Below are positions 20,785-29,212 of a stretch of 64,000 bases of DNA, one piece after another; the stretch's first letter is position 1; each line of letters starts with the position of its first letter. Under the pieces are notes generated by a model. The model ran no database searches. It saw only the letters and a program-made list of their open reading frames with translations, and was not told where the DNA came from. The position numbers and the translations under genes were made by a program. Source of the stretch: Rhodococcus tibetensis (GTDB taxonomy: Bacteria; Actinomycetota; Actinomycetes; Mycobacteriales; Mycobacteriaceae); NCBI RefSeq assembly GCF_024438035.1, contig NZ_JANFQF010000010.1, forward strand, positions 62,001 through 126,000, given 5' to 3'.

Positions 20785-21663
20785 TTGGTTTCGGCACACG
20801 CTGAATCGAACGAGCCCGTCACCCCCACTCGGGGCGACGGGCTCGTTCGATTGCGGCTGGACATCGCCTACGACGGAACCGAATTCTCCGGGTGGGCCCG
20901 CCAGAACGGGCTGCGCACGGTGTGCGGGGAAATCGAGGAAAAACTCGGCGCCGTCCTGCGTACCCCTCTGCAACTCACGGTGGCGGGTCGCACCGACGCA
21001 GGCGTCCACGCGACCGGTCAGGTCGCTCACGTCGACGTTCCCGCAGCGATGCTGCCTGACGACCCGTCCCGGCTCGTCCGCAGACTCGCCCGCTTCCTTC
21101 CCAAAGACGTACGGATTACCCGCATCTCACGGGCGCCGGAAGACTTCGACGCGCGGTTCTCCGCGATGCGCCGGCACTACGAATACCGCCTGACCACGGC
21201 GGTCTACGGTGCGGATCCGCTGCGCGCCCGCGATATCGTGTCGTATCCGAAGGTGCTCGACCTCGGAGCGATACGTTCGGCGTCAGCCGAACTGGTGGGG
21301 CTTCACGACTTCGCCGCGTTCTGCAAGCGTCGAGAAGGGGCCACCACGGTCCGCGATCTGCAACGCTTCGACTGGGAACGGGACGGGGACGTGTACACCG
21401 CATTCGTCAGCGCCGATGCGTTCTGCTGGTCGATGGTCCGCAGCCTCGTCGGGGCGGTACTCGCTGTGGGGGAGGGCCGCCGCGACCTCGAATGGGTCGA
21501 CGAGTTGCTGCGGGAGCGCTCGAGGTCGAGTTCGATCCTGGTGGCACCAGCGCACGGTCTGTCGCTGGTCCGGGTCGACTATCCTGACGACGCCGATCTT
21601 GCGGCGCGCAATGAGATCACCCGGGACGTGCGCACCCTCCCGGAAGGGTGCTGTGGCGACTGA
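20785..21663 (+). CDS. truA: tRNA pseudouridine(38-40) synthase TruA
   Basis: 292 residues if translated from TTG 20785 (AAGGA 9 nt upstream); TTG 20851 is an alternative start giving [12 protein letters not shown] and 270 residues. TruA isomerises U38-U40 of tRNA anticodon arms. The catalytic Asp is in [12 protein letters not shown], and [17 protein letters not shown] and [11 protein letters not shown] are family motifs. A 17-bp hairpin spans codons 7-23 of the long form, which makes the start uncertain. Confidence 0.94.
   Translation: MVSAHAESNEPVTPTRGDGLVRLRLDIAYDGTEFSGWARQNGLRTVCGEIEEKLGAVLRTPLQLTVAGRTDAGVHATGQVAHVDVPAAMLPDDPSRLVRRLARFLPKDVRITRISRAPEDFDARFSAMRRHYEYRLTTAVYGADPLRARDIVSYPKVLDLGAIRSASAELVGLHDFAAFCKRREGATTVRDLQRFDWERDGDVYTAFVSADAFCWSMVRSLVGAVLAVGEGRRDLEWVDELLRERSRSSSILVAPAHGLSLVRVDYPDDADLAARNEITRDVRTLPEGCCGD
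20804..20852 (+). terminator. 17-bp hairpin across the 5' end of truA
   Basis: AATCGAACGAGCCCGTC (20804-20820) pairs perfectly with 20836-20852 around a 15-nt loop. It lies 25 bp after the rplQ stop and overlaps either the first codons of truA or its TTG 20851 start. It is probably the end or attenuation site of the alpha operon, and could also limit truA translation. Confidence 0.65.
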
Positions 21664-21721
21664 CTGACGTCGGCGAACCCGCGCCCGCCGGATGCATCCG
21701 GGCTGTGCAACAATCCGCAAC

Positions 21722-22840
21722 ATGCCATCAGAATCTCGTGTTCGATGCGAGGATGCGCACAGTCGGTCATCCAGGGTCGGTGTCGCTACCCCTAAGGGGC
21801 CGTTCGAGTTGCGAGTCGACGCGAACGTCGACGTCGATCAGTCGGCCACACCGTGGCTCCCTGCGCTGTCGGCTGTCGCGATGCGGCTTCATTCCGATCT
21901 GATCTTCTCGGATCCAGTCGATGCTCTCGCGTTGTCGAATGTCTCGCGTGCACAGCGTGTTCTGCGCGAGTGGTACCCGAGACGGTATTCGTCGGTGAGA
22001 GTGGAGGCAGACGAGGTATCCGGGCCGCCCGCCGGTTCGCAGCGGGGAGTGGGCTGCTTCTTCAGCGGAGGTGTCGACTCCTTCCACTCGGCAATCGCAG
22101 CAGATGAACGCATTACGCACCTGATCTTCGTTCACGGATTCGACATCAAGCTTTCCGACGGCGAGTTGGCGGCGCAGGCCGAGGCGGGGGCCCGTAGCGC
22201 GGCGGACGCGCTGGGTAAGACGCTCGTCGTCGTCAAAACAAACCTCAGGGATCTTTCGGACAAGGCGCGGTGTCTGTGGGGCACCGACTATCACGGAGCA
22301 GCACTGGCGTCCGTGGCACACACGTTGTCGGATCACATCCACACGGCGCTCATTCCCTCCTCCTTCCAAGAGGCGGATCTACATCCCTGGGGCACACATC
22401 CGGAACTCGACCCGTTGTGGTCGAGTAGCGCGGTGAGGTTGGAGCACTATGGCACGTCGCTGACGCGGACGGAGAAGATCGCTCTGCTCGCGCGGAACGA
22501 GATCGCGATGGACAACTTGAGGGTCTGCTGGAAGAACCGGGACGGCAAGTTCAACTGTGGTCGGTGTGAAAAGTGCGTTCGCACGATGATCAGCCTTCGT
22601 GCCGTGGACGGTGAATGCCGCACTCTCCCGCACAGTGTGACACCGGAGGCAGTGAACCGTATGTCTCTCCGTGGCACCGGCACGCTCTTCGCCCAGGAAA
22701 ACCTGAACGCGTTGCGGGCTGCGCGCGTCCGGGACAGAGAACTGGAGACGGCGCTCGAGCGCGCCATTCGGCGAGGGCGTACGCGGGACAAGATCTTCGG
22801 TGGAGTTGCCCGACGCTGGCTGGGGATGGCGAAGAACTAG
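21722..22840 (+). CDS. PP-loop ATPase-like protein of unknown function (QueC/asparagine synthase fold)
   Basis: 372 residues from ATG 21722, or 382 from ATG 21692; neither has a good ribosome-binding site. The PP-loop SGGVDS lies at about residues 115-120 inside GCFFSGGVDSFHSA, diagnostic of N-type ATP pyrophosphatases that adenylate a carboxylate or carbonyl. Near residue 285 FNCGRCEKCVRTM gives a Cys cluster like the zinc site of QueC. The N-terminal ~100 residues are not recognised, and it is too divergent to call QueC. The next gene (103 bp on, same strand) is a pyruvyl transferase, which suggests a role in making or modifying a surface glycan or small-molecule acid. Confidence 0.7.
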   Translation: MPSESRVRCEDAHSRSSRVGVATPKGPFELRVDANVDVDQSATPWLPALSAVAMRLHSDLIFSDPVDALALSNVSRAQRVLREWYPRRYSSVRVEADEVSGPPAGSQRGVGCFFSGGVDSFHSAIAADERITHLIFVHGFDIKLSDGELAAQAEAGARSAADALGKTLVVVKTNLRDLSDKARCLWGTDYHGAALASVAHTLSDHIHTALIPSSFQEADLHPWGTHPELDPLWSSSAVRLEHYGTSLTRTEKIALLARNEIAMDNLRVCWKNRDGKFNCGRCEKCVRTMISLRAVDGECRTLPHSVTPEAVNRMSLRGTGTLFAQENLNALRAARVRDRELETALERAIRRGRTRDKIFGGVARRWLGMAKN

Positions 22841-22943
22841 GGGAGGCGGCTTCGCCGAGGCAGTCGCTCTTATACCGGCGGGTATCGCGACGGTGCAGTA
22901 ACGTGCAGGATGCCCCGAGGAAGTTCCCGGCCGTGAGGATTTC

Positions 22944-23942
22944 ATGAACGACCCTTTGGACGATCTTCAACAAGCAACCATCGATGCGCTCGCCCCCAGT
23001 GTCCAGCACGGACAGTCGGTCGCTCTCCTCGACTATCCAGCGCATTTCAACGCGGGTGATCTTCTGATCTACCAGGGAACGCTCAGCTATCTGGCCAGGC
23101 TGGGTGCAAGCGTCGACTATGTCTGCGCCCTGCACACCTATGACAAGGAGGTTCTGTCCGCGTGTGTCCCCGATGGGCCGTTGCTGTTGAACGGCGGCGG
23201 AAACTTCGGCGATAGGTGGTTCGCCTACCAACGCTTCCGTGAGCGAGTCATTGCGGAGCACCCGGAACGAAAGATCGTTCAGTTACCACAGACAATAGAG
23301 TTTCGCGACGACGCGGCGCTGGCTCGAGCACAGCGAATCTACTCGCAGCACCCCGATCTCACATTGCTGATGCGTGACCGGGACGGCTACGAACTTGCCC
23401 GCGAACTCTTTCCGGAGAACACCGTCGTCTACTGTGCCGATGCAGCACTGGGAGTCGGGAGGATCGTGCCTACCGCCGATCCCACGCACGATTTCGTGCT
23501 CCTCAAACGTCGCGACGCCGAATCCGTTCAGTCCCCCAAGAATCTTCCTGCCTCGCTCGCATCGGCGTACCAGACGGATTGGCATGTGAGCGCCGCCGAC
23601 AACGCCCAGTGGTGGCCGGTTACGCTCGGGCTTCTGCTGCTGAACAAAATGCCCGGTGTCCGGTCTCGCGTGTACCCACTGACGCGCCGTGCCTTCGACT
23701 GGCAAGCGGACATGGTGGTCAACAACGCCGTGGAGATTTTGTCGCAAGGGCGGCTCGTGGTCACCGACCGGCTGCACGCGGGATTTTTCGCGGTACTGAT
23801 GGGCAAACCCGTCGTATTGGTCGACAATGCCAACAAGAAGGTGTCCAAAATCTATGACGACTATCTGAGCGATTTCCCGAACACCTACCTGGCCGAAGAT
23901 TTCGATCACGCGGCCGAACTCGCCGGGCACGTCGTTTCCTGA
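22944..23942 (+). CDS. Polysaccharide pyruvyl transferase family protein
   Basis: 332 residues. The family (CsaB, ExoV, WcaK) transfers pyruvate from PEP to sugars of exopolysaccharide or wall polymers as a ketal. Visible signatures are the N-terminal FNAGDLLIYQGTLSYL, LLLNGGGNFGDRW near residue 78, IVQLPQTIEF, and the C-terminal VVTDRLHAGFFAVLMGKPVV near 270-289 with the conserved (S/T)DRLH motif. No signal peptide, so cytosolic. It pairs with the PP-loop gene upstream and lies one base from an FMN reductase gene downstream. Some family members are not pyruvyl transferases, so the reaction is unproven. Confidence 0.8.
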   Translation: MNDPLDDLQQATIDALAPSVQHGQSVALLDYPAHFNAGDLLIYQGTLSYLARLGASVDYVCALHTYDKEVLSACVPDGPLLLNGGGNFGDRWFAYQRFRERVIAEHPERKIVQLPQTIEFRDDAALARAQRIYSQHPDLTLLMRDRDGYELARELFPENTVVYCADAALGVGRIVPTADPTHDFVLLKRRDAESVQSPKNLPASLASAYQTDWHVSAADNAQWWPVTLGLLLLNKMPGVRSRVYPLTRRAFDWQADMVVNNAVEILSQGRLVVTDRLHAGFFAVLMGKPVVLVDNANKKVSKIYDDYLSDFPNTYLAEDFDHAAELAGHVVS

Positions 23943-23943
23943 C

Positions 23944-24510
23944 ATGAGCGCACCCGTGCCCGTCCGGATCGAAGTCATCATCGGGTCGACCAGGGTAGGG
24001 CGCGTTGCCCCCGTCGTGGCGGACTGGTTCACCGAACGCGCCCGCGCCTATCCCCGGGTCGAGCTGGGCATCATCGACTTGCTCGAAACCCCTTTACCCC
24101 AAGACCTCAGCGATTCACCAGTCACCGACGCATTTCGGGCACGTGTGGGTCGCGCGGACGGATTCGTGGCCGTCACTTCCGAATACAACCATGGCTACCC
24201 GGCCGCTTTGAAGACTGCCTTCGACAGCGTGAAACACGAGTGGCGAGCGAAGCCCATCGGCTTCGTGTCGTACGGCGGGTTGTCGGGCGGATTGCGTGCG
24301 ACCGAGCAACTGCGTCAGGTCGTTGCGGAGCTACATATGGTGTCGGTGCGTCAGAGCGTGAGCTTTCACCAAGTGCGCAAGAAGTTCGACAACCAGGGTC
24401 GCACCACTGACTCCGCTGCGGTCGACTCGGCTGATCGCATGCTTGCGCAGCTGGTGTGGTGGGCCGGCGCAGTGCGGCTGCAACGTGCGACCGAGGGCTA
24501 CCCAGGTTAG
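23944..24510 (+). CDS. NAD(P)H-dependent FMN reductase family protein
   Basis: 188 residues, flavodoxin-like fold. The N-terminal VIIGSTRVGRVAPVVADWF is the phosphate-binding loop of the SsuE/chromate-reductase type, and VTSEYNHGYPAALKTAFD at about 79-96 is the conserved flavin-contact motif. It probably reduces FMN or quinones in the cytosol. It starts 1 bp after the pyruvyl transferase stop and ends in a 4-bp convergent overlap with eccE. Confidence 0.88.
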   Translation: MSAPVPVRIEVIIGSTRVGRVAPVVADWFTERARAYPRVELGIIDLLETPLPQDLSDSPVTDAFRARVGRADGFVAVTSEYNHGYPAALKTAFDSVKHEWRAKPIGFVSYGGLSGGLRATEQLRQVVAELHMVSVRQSVSFHQVRKKFDNQGRTTDSAAVDSADRMLAQLVWWAGAVRLQRATEGYPG

Positions 24511-26156
24511 TACTGGTAGGCCGGCTGGTAGTCGTCTACTCCGCGGGGGCGTCCGATGAACGCCGTTTCGGAGGAGATGGTGACCAGCATCAACTCGATA
24601 CTTGTGCCGCCGGTCGACAGGAGGATCCGATCACCTCGGGCGTTCGGCTGAACAATGGAGAGGTCGGGTTCTGCGCCCGGCCACTGGCTGGGCTCGGCAT
24701 AGAGGTAGAGAGCAGTGACGCCTGCACGCGGTGGCAGCGCGGCGACACCGTCGAACACCACGGTGTTGAACTTGTTGTCGGACTGCGGATGGTGCCCCGC
24801 GACGCGCAGGCGGTCGGGCGTGGCGATGGAGTCGATCAACGACGACCACGCCTCGGGCCTATCCGTATGGATGAGGACCCGGGCCCCCGTGGCGACGGCG
24901 CGGAACACGAGTTGCTGGGCGAGATAGAGCTCGCCCGCGACATACACCATGCCGACGCTCGGGCCGGCGATCCGAGCTGTGATTCCGTGACCGTAGTCGT
25001 CGGATCCGATCAGCTGGCCACACCCCGCCGGCGGTAACTGCAGGCTACCCACTGCGTCGACCGGTACATCGGCCAGCGGTATCACGTCGTCCAGGTCGGA
25101 CACTGCCACAGGAAGATTGGACAACAGGCTGTCCTTGTGGCGGCCCCGCATCGAGACGAGCCCAGGCAACGCGAGTGGTTCCGGCATCGTCCGGGTTGTG
25201 ATCCGGCACCCGGCGCCGATCAGTACCTGCCCGTCGTTGTCGCTGGGGCGCAGGCGAATCGTCACGGTGGTACCGAGGCTGGACGGCACCCACAGCTTCG
25301 CCAGCAGATCTTTGGTGAGATAGCGGGGATCGACACCGTAGCCGGTGTTGCACACCCCCGGCAACGGAGCGTGCTTCCACGTCTGCGTGACCGTCTTCGG
25401 GTCGACTCCCCGACTGATCTGGAGTGCTGCGGAATCGATTTCGGGTGCGGTGAGGATGCGGGCCCGGCATCCCGCGTCGGCGAGGGCTCGAACGACGCGG
25501 CTTGCCGCGATGGTGATGACGCGAGAGGCACCTTGCTCACCGCCGCCGCGGCGCGCCACGGCCTCGGTGTTGCCGGTGGCATCGAATCGAAGAGCGACCC
25601 AGACCATCCGAGTGGCTGTGGCGGGAAGGGGGCCGACGAGGCGGTCGTAGACATCGGTGGCAGGCGTGCCTGCAGCGGCGCGATATCCGTGGCTGACAAT
25701 ATCGATTCCGCTGAGCGAGATGTCGTGCTGCGCCAGGCATCCGGCAAGCGCCTCGGTGGGAAGTTCGTGTGTCGACTGGAATCCGTCCCTGGTGATCTGG
25801 GTCAGGCTTCCAGCCGGTGGAAGGACCTCGACGACCGCTACCACGCTTGCGCCGTCCCAGCGAAGTCCCACCGACTGTCCCGTCGGGCCGGCGAAACTGA
25901 CGGTGCGGAACGGAGCATCCTTCGACGTGGTGAGATATCGCCAGGCTGTTCGCACCCAGGACAGGCTCGACCACCCACCGATGTGTACGACCGCGAGGAG
26001 CATGAGAACGAAGGCGAGTGCGAGCGCGCCCCACCACACCACTCCGCACAATGAGGCCAGTGCCCCGGCGAAAACTCCCAGAACCTGCGCGACAACTACC
26101 TCGGTCGCGGAAACCCGATGTGCCAACGGCCAGCTTGTGATGCGCGAACGGTCCAC
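24507..26156 (-). CDS. eccE: Type VII secretion protein EccE (ESX-4)
   Basis: 549 residues from GTG 26156, which follows GGGAGG at 5 nt; the open frame extends to 26837 but overlaps eccB and is not plausible. Two N-terminal membrane helices (VVVAQVLGVFAGALASLCGV, ALALAFVLMLLAVVHI) precede a cytosolic or periplasmic domain with LRWDGASVVAVVEV and TTVTIRLRP. The architecture and placement beside eccB identify EccE, the peripheral membrane subunit of ESX machines. M. tuberculosis ESX-4 lacks EccE; M. abscessus and many other actinobacteria keep it. Divergent from eccB, with 112 bp between. Confidence 0.85.
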   Translation of the reverse strand: MDRSRITSWPLAHRVSATEVVVAQVLGVFAGALASLCGVVWWGALALAFVLMLLAVVHIGGWSSLSWVRTAWRYLTTSKDAPFRTVSFAGPTGQSVGLRWDGASVVAVVEVLPPAGSLTQITRDGFQSTHELPTEALAGCLAQHDISLSGIDIVSHGYRAAAGTPATDVYDRLVGPLPATATRMVWVALRFDATGNTEAVARRGGGEQGASRVITIAASRVVRALADAGCRARILTAPEIDSAALQISRGVDPKTVTQTWKHAPLPGVCNTGYGVDPRYLTKDLLAKLWVPSSLGTTVTIRLRPSDNDGQVLIGAGCRITTRTMPEPLALPGLVSMRGRHKDSLLSNLPVAVSDLDDVIPLADVPVDAVGSLQLPPAGCGQLIGSDDYGHGITARIAGPSVGMVYVAGELYLAQQLVFRAVATGARVLIHTDRPEAWSSLIDSIATPDRLRVAGHHPQSDNKFNTVVFDGVAALPPRAGVTALYLYAEPSQWPGAEPDLSIVQPNARGDRILLSTGGTSIELMLVTISSETAFIGRPRGVDDYQPAYQY

Positions 26157-26268
26157 GGTGCCTCCCCCGAATACCTGAACCCAGCAGACCCGTACCCGTC
26201 CGCCGTGACGATTGTGACCCGAACTGTACTGTGTCACCCCGAGCGCTGTGCAGCACGGGGGAGGAACA

Positions 26269-27747
26269 ATGGCTGTAACACCCACCACTCGGTGGCAGGT
26301 CAACGGGTATCGCTTTCTGGTCAGACGGATGGAGCACGCCCTGGTTCGGCGTGATGTCCGCATGCTGCACGACCCCATGCGGTCGCAGTCGCGCGCACTC
26401 GCGGTGGGGGTGGTGGTCGCGTCGCTCGGGCTCGCTGCGTGCGCAGCGCTGGCGTTGTTCCGGCCGCAGGACAAGATCGGTGACGCGTCCATCGTCGTCG
26501 GCAAGGATTCCGGTGCGATGTTCGTGGTCATGGGGGACACGCTGCGTCCGGTGCTCAATCTGGCTTCTGCCCGGCTCATCGTCGGACAGGCCGAGAACCC
26601 GGTGATCGTCAAGGAATCGGAGATCGACACCCGGCCCCGCGGCGCGCTGGTCGGAATTCCGGGTGCGCCGTCGGCGTTGCCGCCGGGTGACGCATCGGCG
26701 AAGACGCCCTGGGCTGTGTGCGACTCGATCGGAGCCGACGGAAATCGTTCCGTCACAACCTCTGTCGTTGTCGGTGAGATGGAGACGATGGAGGGCGGCG
26801 GACGTCTCGGCCGCGACCAGGCGCTGCTCGTGTCCACGTCGGACGCTTCCTATCTGATGTACAACGGCACACGCGCGAAGATCGACCTGCAGGACCCTGC
26901 GATCACCCGCGCCCTCGGCCTCGAAGGCGCCACACCACGACCGGTGAGCCTCGGATTCGTCAACGCCGTTCCCGAAGTGCCGCCGTTGGTCGCTCCGAAG
27001 ATCCCGGGAGCGGGGAGTCAGCCACGGTTTGCTCTGCGCGACAAGGTGGTCGGATCGGTGTTCCAGGTGGTGATCGGATCGGAGACCACCCACTACGTCG
27101 TGTTGCGCGACGGAATCCAGAAGATCAGTTCCGCTGTCGCGAACCTCATTTTCCTCTCGGACTCCCACGGAGACACCGAAATGTCGAGCGTCTCGCCTGA
27201 CGCCACCAATCAGATTCCGTCGGTCGAGCAGATCGCGGTGTCGAGCTTCCCCGAGTCGGCACCCGAGATCGTCGACGCCGTCCGAAGTCCGGTGAGTTGC
27301 CTGTCCTGGAAACCGCTGCGCGGACAGGACGAGTCCGGAGCGAGTGGTCCGGCGGCCGAGTTGTCCCTCGACGCCGGACGTGATCTCCCCATCCCGGATG
27401 GTGCCCACGCGGTGAAGCTGGCGCAGGCGGACGGCGGCGGAAACGATGCCGACTTCGTCTACGTCGAGCCCGGTTCGGGGGGATTCGTCCAGGCGACGGG
27501 TATCGAACCCCACAGCACCCGGCGCGACAGCATGTTCTTCGTGGCCGACACGGGCGTGCGGTTCGGCATCCCCGACGCAGACGCCGCGAAAGCACTCGGG
27601 GTGAAAGCGGTGCCCCCGCTTGCTCCCTGGCAGATACTCGGACTCCTCGCACCGGGCCCCTCCCTTGCGAAGTCCTCGGCGCTCGTCGCCCACGACGGGG
27701 TCGCGCCCGACGCAGACCCGGCCGCAGTAGCTTCCGGTTCCAACTGA
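26269..27747 (+). CDS. eccB: Type VII secretion protein EccB (ESX-4)
   Basis: 492 residues from ATG 26269 (MAVTPTTRWQVNGYRFLVRR), after GGAGGA. A short cytosolic N-terminus with the conserved QVNGYRFLVRRMEHALVRRD, a single membrane helix (ALAVGVVVASLGLAACAALA at about 46-65), then a large periplasmic part with R1-R4 type repeats and the YVEPGSGGFV / FFVADTGVRFGIPD motifs. It forms the periplasmic ring of the ESX core with EccC, EccD and EccE. Its neighbours mycP-eccD are convergent. Confidence 0.95.
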   Translation: MAVTPTTRWQVNGYRFLVRRMEHALVRRDVRMLHDPMRSQSRALAVGVVVASLGLAACAALALFRPQDKIGDASIVVGKDSGAMFVVMGDTLRPVLNLASARLIVGQAENPVIVKESEIDTRPRGALVGIPGAPSALPPGDASAKTPWAVCDSIGADGNRSVTTSVVVGEMETMEGGGRLGRDQALLVSTSDASYLMYNGTRAKIDLQDPAITRALGLEGATPRPVSLGFVNAVPEVPPLVAPKIPGAGSQPRFALRDKVVGSVFQVVIGSETTHYVVLRDGIQKISSAVANLIFLSDSHGDTEMSSVSPDATNQIPSVEQIAVSSFPESAPEIVDAVRSPVSCLSWKPLRGQDESGASGPAAELSLDAGRDLPIPDGAHAVKLAQADGGGNDADFVYVEPGSGGFVQATGIEPHSTRRDSMFFVADTGVRFGIPDADAAKALGVKAVPPLAPWQILGLLAPGPSLAKSSALVAHDGVAPDADPAAVASGSN

Positions 27748-27761
27748 CACACCGAACTGCA

Positions 27762-27799
27762 CAACTCGGGCCGGCACGGATTCTTATCGGCCCGAGTTG
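27762..27799. terminator. Bidirectional terminator between eccB and mycP
   Basis: CAACTCGGGCCG (27762-27773) pairs with CGGCCCGAGTTG (27788-27799) around a 14-nt loop in the 67-bp gap between the convergent genes. It could serve both transcripts. Confidence 0.7.
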
Positions 27800-27814
27800 C
27801 TTTCGGAGAACTGG

Positions 27815-29212
27815 TCAGTTTCGGCGTTGCGTCGCGGACTGCGACTTCCGCCTGAGTGGGAACGACGCCAGCACCCCGAGGATGAGCAGCGCAGCGAGCG
27901 TGCCGACCGCTGCCAACGCGAAGTCGCGGGGTCGATGATCGGGCTGGGCAACCGCAGGAAGGGCCTCGATCGAGACCGAACGTGCCGATCCGTCGGTTGC
28001 TGCACCGCCCGGTGGAACATCCGCAGACACGGCTGCGAGCGGATCGATGACGCCGTGACCGACGGCCGGATTCCAACCTTCCGCGGGCGCATGCGCTGTG
28101 GCCTCGATCCGCGCGACGACCTGCTGGGCCGACAGTTGAGGGAACCTGGAGCGGACGAGGGCGACGGTCGCCGAGACATAGGGGGCCGCGAAACTCGTGC
28201 CGTTGACGGGTTCCGCGCTTCCCTGAGCGCTGTACACGGTATTCGTCAGATCACCCGTCGTCGGATGCAGCGAGGTGAGGCCCGATCCTGGGGCCGCGAC
28301 GTCGACCCAGGGTCCTGCAAGGCTGAATTCGCTCGCCGTACCGTCGGGTGCGACCGACCCTACGGTCAGCACGTAGTCGTCGTACCACGCCGGGCTGGCG
28401 ATGGTACTCACCGAATCCCACAGGTCGGCTCCAGGCCGGAGCGGGTCGGCCGCCGGATTCTGAATTTTGCATTCCGCCGATCCGAAGTTGCCGGCCGCAG
28501 CGACCACCACGACGTTCTTCACCGTCGCCGCATACTTGACCGCTGCCCCGAGATAGCGGTCGCCGCTGCCGATTCCCTCCGCAGCAGTCTTGCAGGCGAC
28601 TTCGGAGATGTTGATGACGGTGGCACCCATGTCGGCGGCGCGCCGGATAGCAGCCGCCATCGTCGCGACGTTGCCATATCCACCGACCGAGTTGCCCGCG
28701 TTGTCGACCTGATCGGTCTGCCCGGCGGGACTATAGGCACTACTCGACTGCCGGATGGCGAGTATGCGGGCGTCCGGAGCGCCGCCGGAGAAACCGGACC
28801 CGGGGACTTGTCTTGCGGCAATCAGGCCGGCGACGAGCGTTCCGTGTGCGTCACAATCCGTCGTCCCGGTCTCGGTCCCGACCAGGTCACCACCATCGAC
28901 GAGGTCGGGAAGCCGCGGATGCCGCGCCACGCCGGTGTCGATGACCGCGACGGTCTGCCCGGCGCCCCGGCTGATCGGCCACACCGAACGGAAGTCGAGG
29001 TCCCGTTGAGCGAGCGGTACATCCGGTCCATCGGGCACCCGCACGGCATCTTTGCACGGTCTGCGCTTCTCTACCTTGGTGCTGTCTTTCGGCGGGACCA
29101 GTCCCACGTCGATGGGTGCGGGAACCACCGCCACGGCGTTGCCTTCGCCCAGCGACGCTGTGAGTGCCACCACCGCGGTGGCCAGAACCAGGCGACTCAG
29201 CCGGCGCGTCAC
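27815..29212 (-). CDS. mycP: Type VII secretion mycosin MycP (ESX-4 subtilase)
   Basis: 465 residues from GTG 29212, which overlaps the eccD stop (GTGA). A signal peptide (LVLATAVVALTASLGEGNAVA) is followed by a subtilisin domain with Asp in VAVIDTGVARHPRL, His in DCDAHGTLVAGL, the oxyanion Asn in AAAGNFGS and Ser in NGTSFAAPYVSA; a C-terminal helix (FALAAVGTLAALLILGVLA) anchors it in the membrane with the protease outside. Mycosins stabilise the ESX complex and cleave some substrates. The catalytic triad is complete. Confidence 0.94.
   Translation of the reverse strand: MTRRLSRLVLATAVVALTASLGEGNAVAVVPAPIDVGLVPPKDSTKVEKRRPCKDAVRVPDGPDVPLAQRDLDFRSVWPISRGAGQTVAVIDTGVARHPRLPDLVDGGDLVGTETGTTDCDAHGTLVAGLIAARQVPGSGFSGGAPDARILAIRQSSSAYSPAGQTDQVDNAGNSVGGYGNVATMAAAIRRAADMGATVINISEVACKTAAEGIGSGDRYLGAAVKYAATVKNVVVVAAAGNFGSAECKIQNPAADPLRPGADLWDSVSTIASPAWYDDYVLTVGSVAPDGTASEFSLAGPWVDVAAPGSGLTSLHPTTGDLTNTVYSAQGSAEPVNGTSFAAPYVSATVALVRSRFPQLSAQQVVARIEATAHAPAEGWNPAVGHGVIDPLAAVSADVPPGGAATDGSARSVSIEALPAVAQPDHRPRDFALAAVGTLAALLILGVLASFPLRRKSQSATQRRN

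Noticed and set aside
26157-26837. N-terminal extension of eccE
   Set aside because: The frame stays open into eccB, but the GTG at 26156 has a proper Shine-Dalgarno and the extension has no domain features.
25537-27777. 746-codon antisense frame spanning eccB and part of eccE
   Set aside because: Overlaps two identified ESX genes and has Arg-rich shadow composition.
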